The position numbers were made by a program, and so were the translations under genes. From NCBI GenBank assembly GCA_022592435.1, contig JABYQS010000326.1:1-30308 (forward strand): a stretch of 30,308 bases of DNA. Reading direction: 5' to 3'. Positions 29,895-30,308 of this stretch are shown here, one piece after another. Positions within the stretch are counted from its first letter, which is position 1. Each line of letters starts with the position of its first letter. Origin of the DNA: Cerioporus squamosus. Taxonomy: Eukaryota; Basidiomycota; Agaricomycetes; Polyporales; Polyporaceae. The notes beneath the pieces were generated by a model. It saw nothing but the letters and a program-made list of their open reading frames with translations, ran no database searches and was not told where the DNA came from.

Positions 29895-30308
29895 TTAACT
29901 CTCCACTTATCCAAGTGCAGAGAACCACCTACAACGAACGAAGATATCCCTTTCTCACTCGAAAGTTGAGAAAGAGACAGACAGCCAAAACGGTGGAGAA
30001 CAGGATAGACCATCCTCTTCTCAGAAGACCAGGAGATGCACAGAACCAGACGACGAACAGGGGCAAACCCTTACCCACTTTACCATCGCTTTACATCCCA
30101 GTAACGCGACCAGCTACCCCACACCCTTACAGTCGAGGCATCTCGTCTGTAATCCCTTTCGTCGAAAATATCTCCTCTGCATACTCGAGTCCGAGCACTC
30201 TTGTACAACCAGGAGAACCCGCGTTTCACAGAACCCCAGAGTGGCAAGAGTATAGAAGCTCTTTAACCACTAGCGAAGGAAGACCCAGAGCCGAAGATAT
30301 CCTTATAC
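29885..30308 (+). CDS. retrotransposon leader / start of gag (partial)
   Basis: One plus frame is open from just after a TAG at 29882-29884 to the window end (141 codons) without an in-frame ATG. It encodes a basic N-terminal stretch (YNERRYPFLTRKLRKRQT) and then a polar stretch (TPEWQEYRSSLTTSEGRPRA). By position this is the leader or N-terminal Gag region. Either Gag starts further right and this is untranslated leader that happens to be open, or initiation is non-ATG. No Gag domain can be recognised yet. Confidence 0.4.

Noticed and set aside
1..30308. CRISPR array, bacterial operon or prophage
   Set aside because: No regularly spaced short identical repeats, ribosome binding sites or bacterial gene packing; introns and retroelements point to a eukaryote.

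Overview
The window looks like nuclear DNA of a filamentous basidiomycete, probably an Agaricomycete. The evidence is coding sequence broken by very short introns (47-61 nt, GTRNGT donors, CTNAC-like branch sites), GC-rich composition, a GEN1/Yen1-type XPG nuclease of the PIN-like type common in mushroom genomes, a Tad-like LINE with a zinc-knuckle ORF1, and a Ty3-like LTR retrotransposon with a self-priming signature. Species cannot be assigned. The window is mostly mobile DNA with few host genes.

Layout. 1-5.8 kb is intergenic or poorly resolved spliced coding sequence: a minus-strand multi-exon candidate (about 3.55-4.63 kb) and a plus-strand gene whose last three exons are clear (5227-5761). 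5952-8364 (minus) is the best host gene, a six-exon GEN1/Yen1-like structure-specific nuclease (predicted 713 aa) with an intact catalytic core and a Ser/Ala-rich tail ending in two SUMO-interaction-like motifs. 9268-9515 is a 244-bp TA-flanked MITE. From a 10-nt poly(T) at 9638 (a minus-strand poly(A) tail) to about 20.7 kb lies a LINE on the minus strand: ORF1 (Gag-like, CCHC), then ORF2 (APE endonuclease, RT, RNase H, CCHC).

The LINE is broken in an unusual way. Two almost identical solo LTRs (A 13914-14394, B 15535-16016) sit in opposite orientation inside ORF2, and the 1.14-kb piece between them, which carries the endonuclease domain, points the wrong way. The 5-bp target duplications do not match around each LTR but match perfectly crosswise (CGCTG/CGCTG and GTTCC/GTTCC when the piece is turned back), and turning it back also restores the reading frame on both sides. 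This is direct evidence of an inversion by recombination between the two LTRs. A separate frameshift before the RT domain also disables ORF2.

The right third holds an unrecognised minus-strand ORF (22582-23193), a foldback element with about 87-bp inverted arms each capped by a different hairpin of the same shape (25711-26375), a degenerate tandem array with a very regular 161-bp period (about 26.5-27.5 kb), a second degenerate repeat patch (28.9-29.4 kb), and from 29399 the 5' LTR and leader of the retrotransposon family that supplied LTRs A and B. Its leader has a 12-nt primer-binding site complementary to LTR sequence 32 bp past a TATA box, the hallmark of Tf1/sushi-type self-priming. The element runs off the window end.
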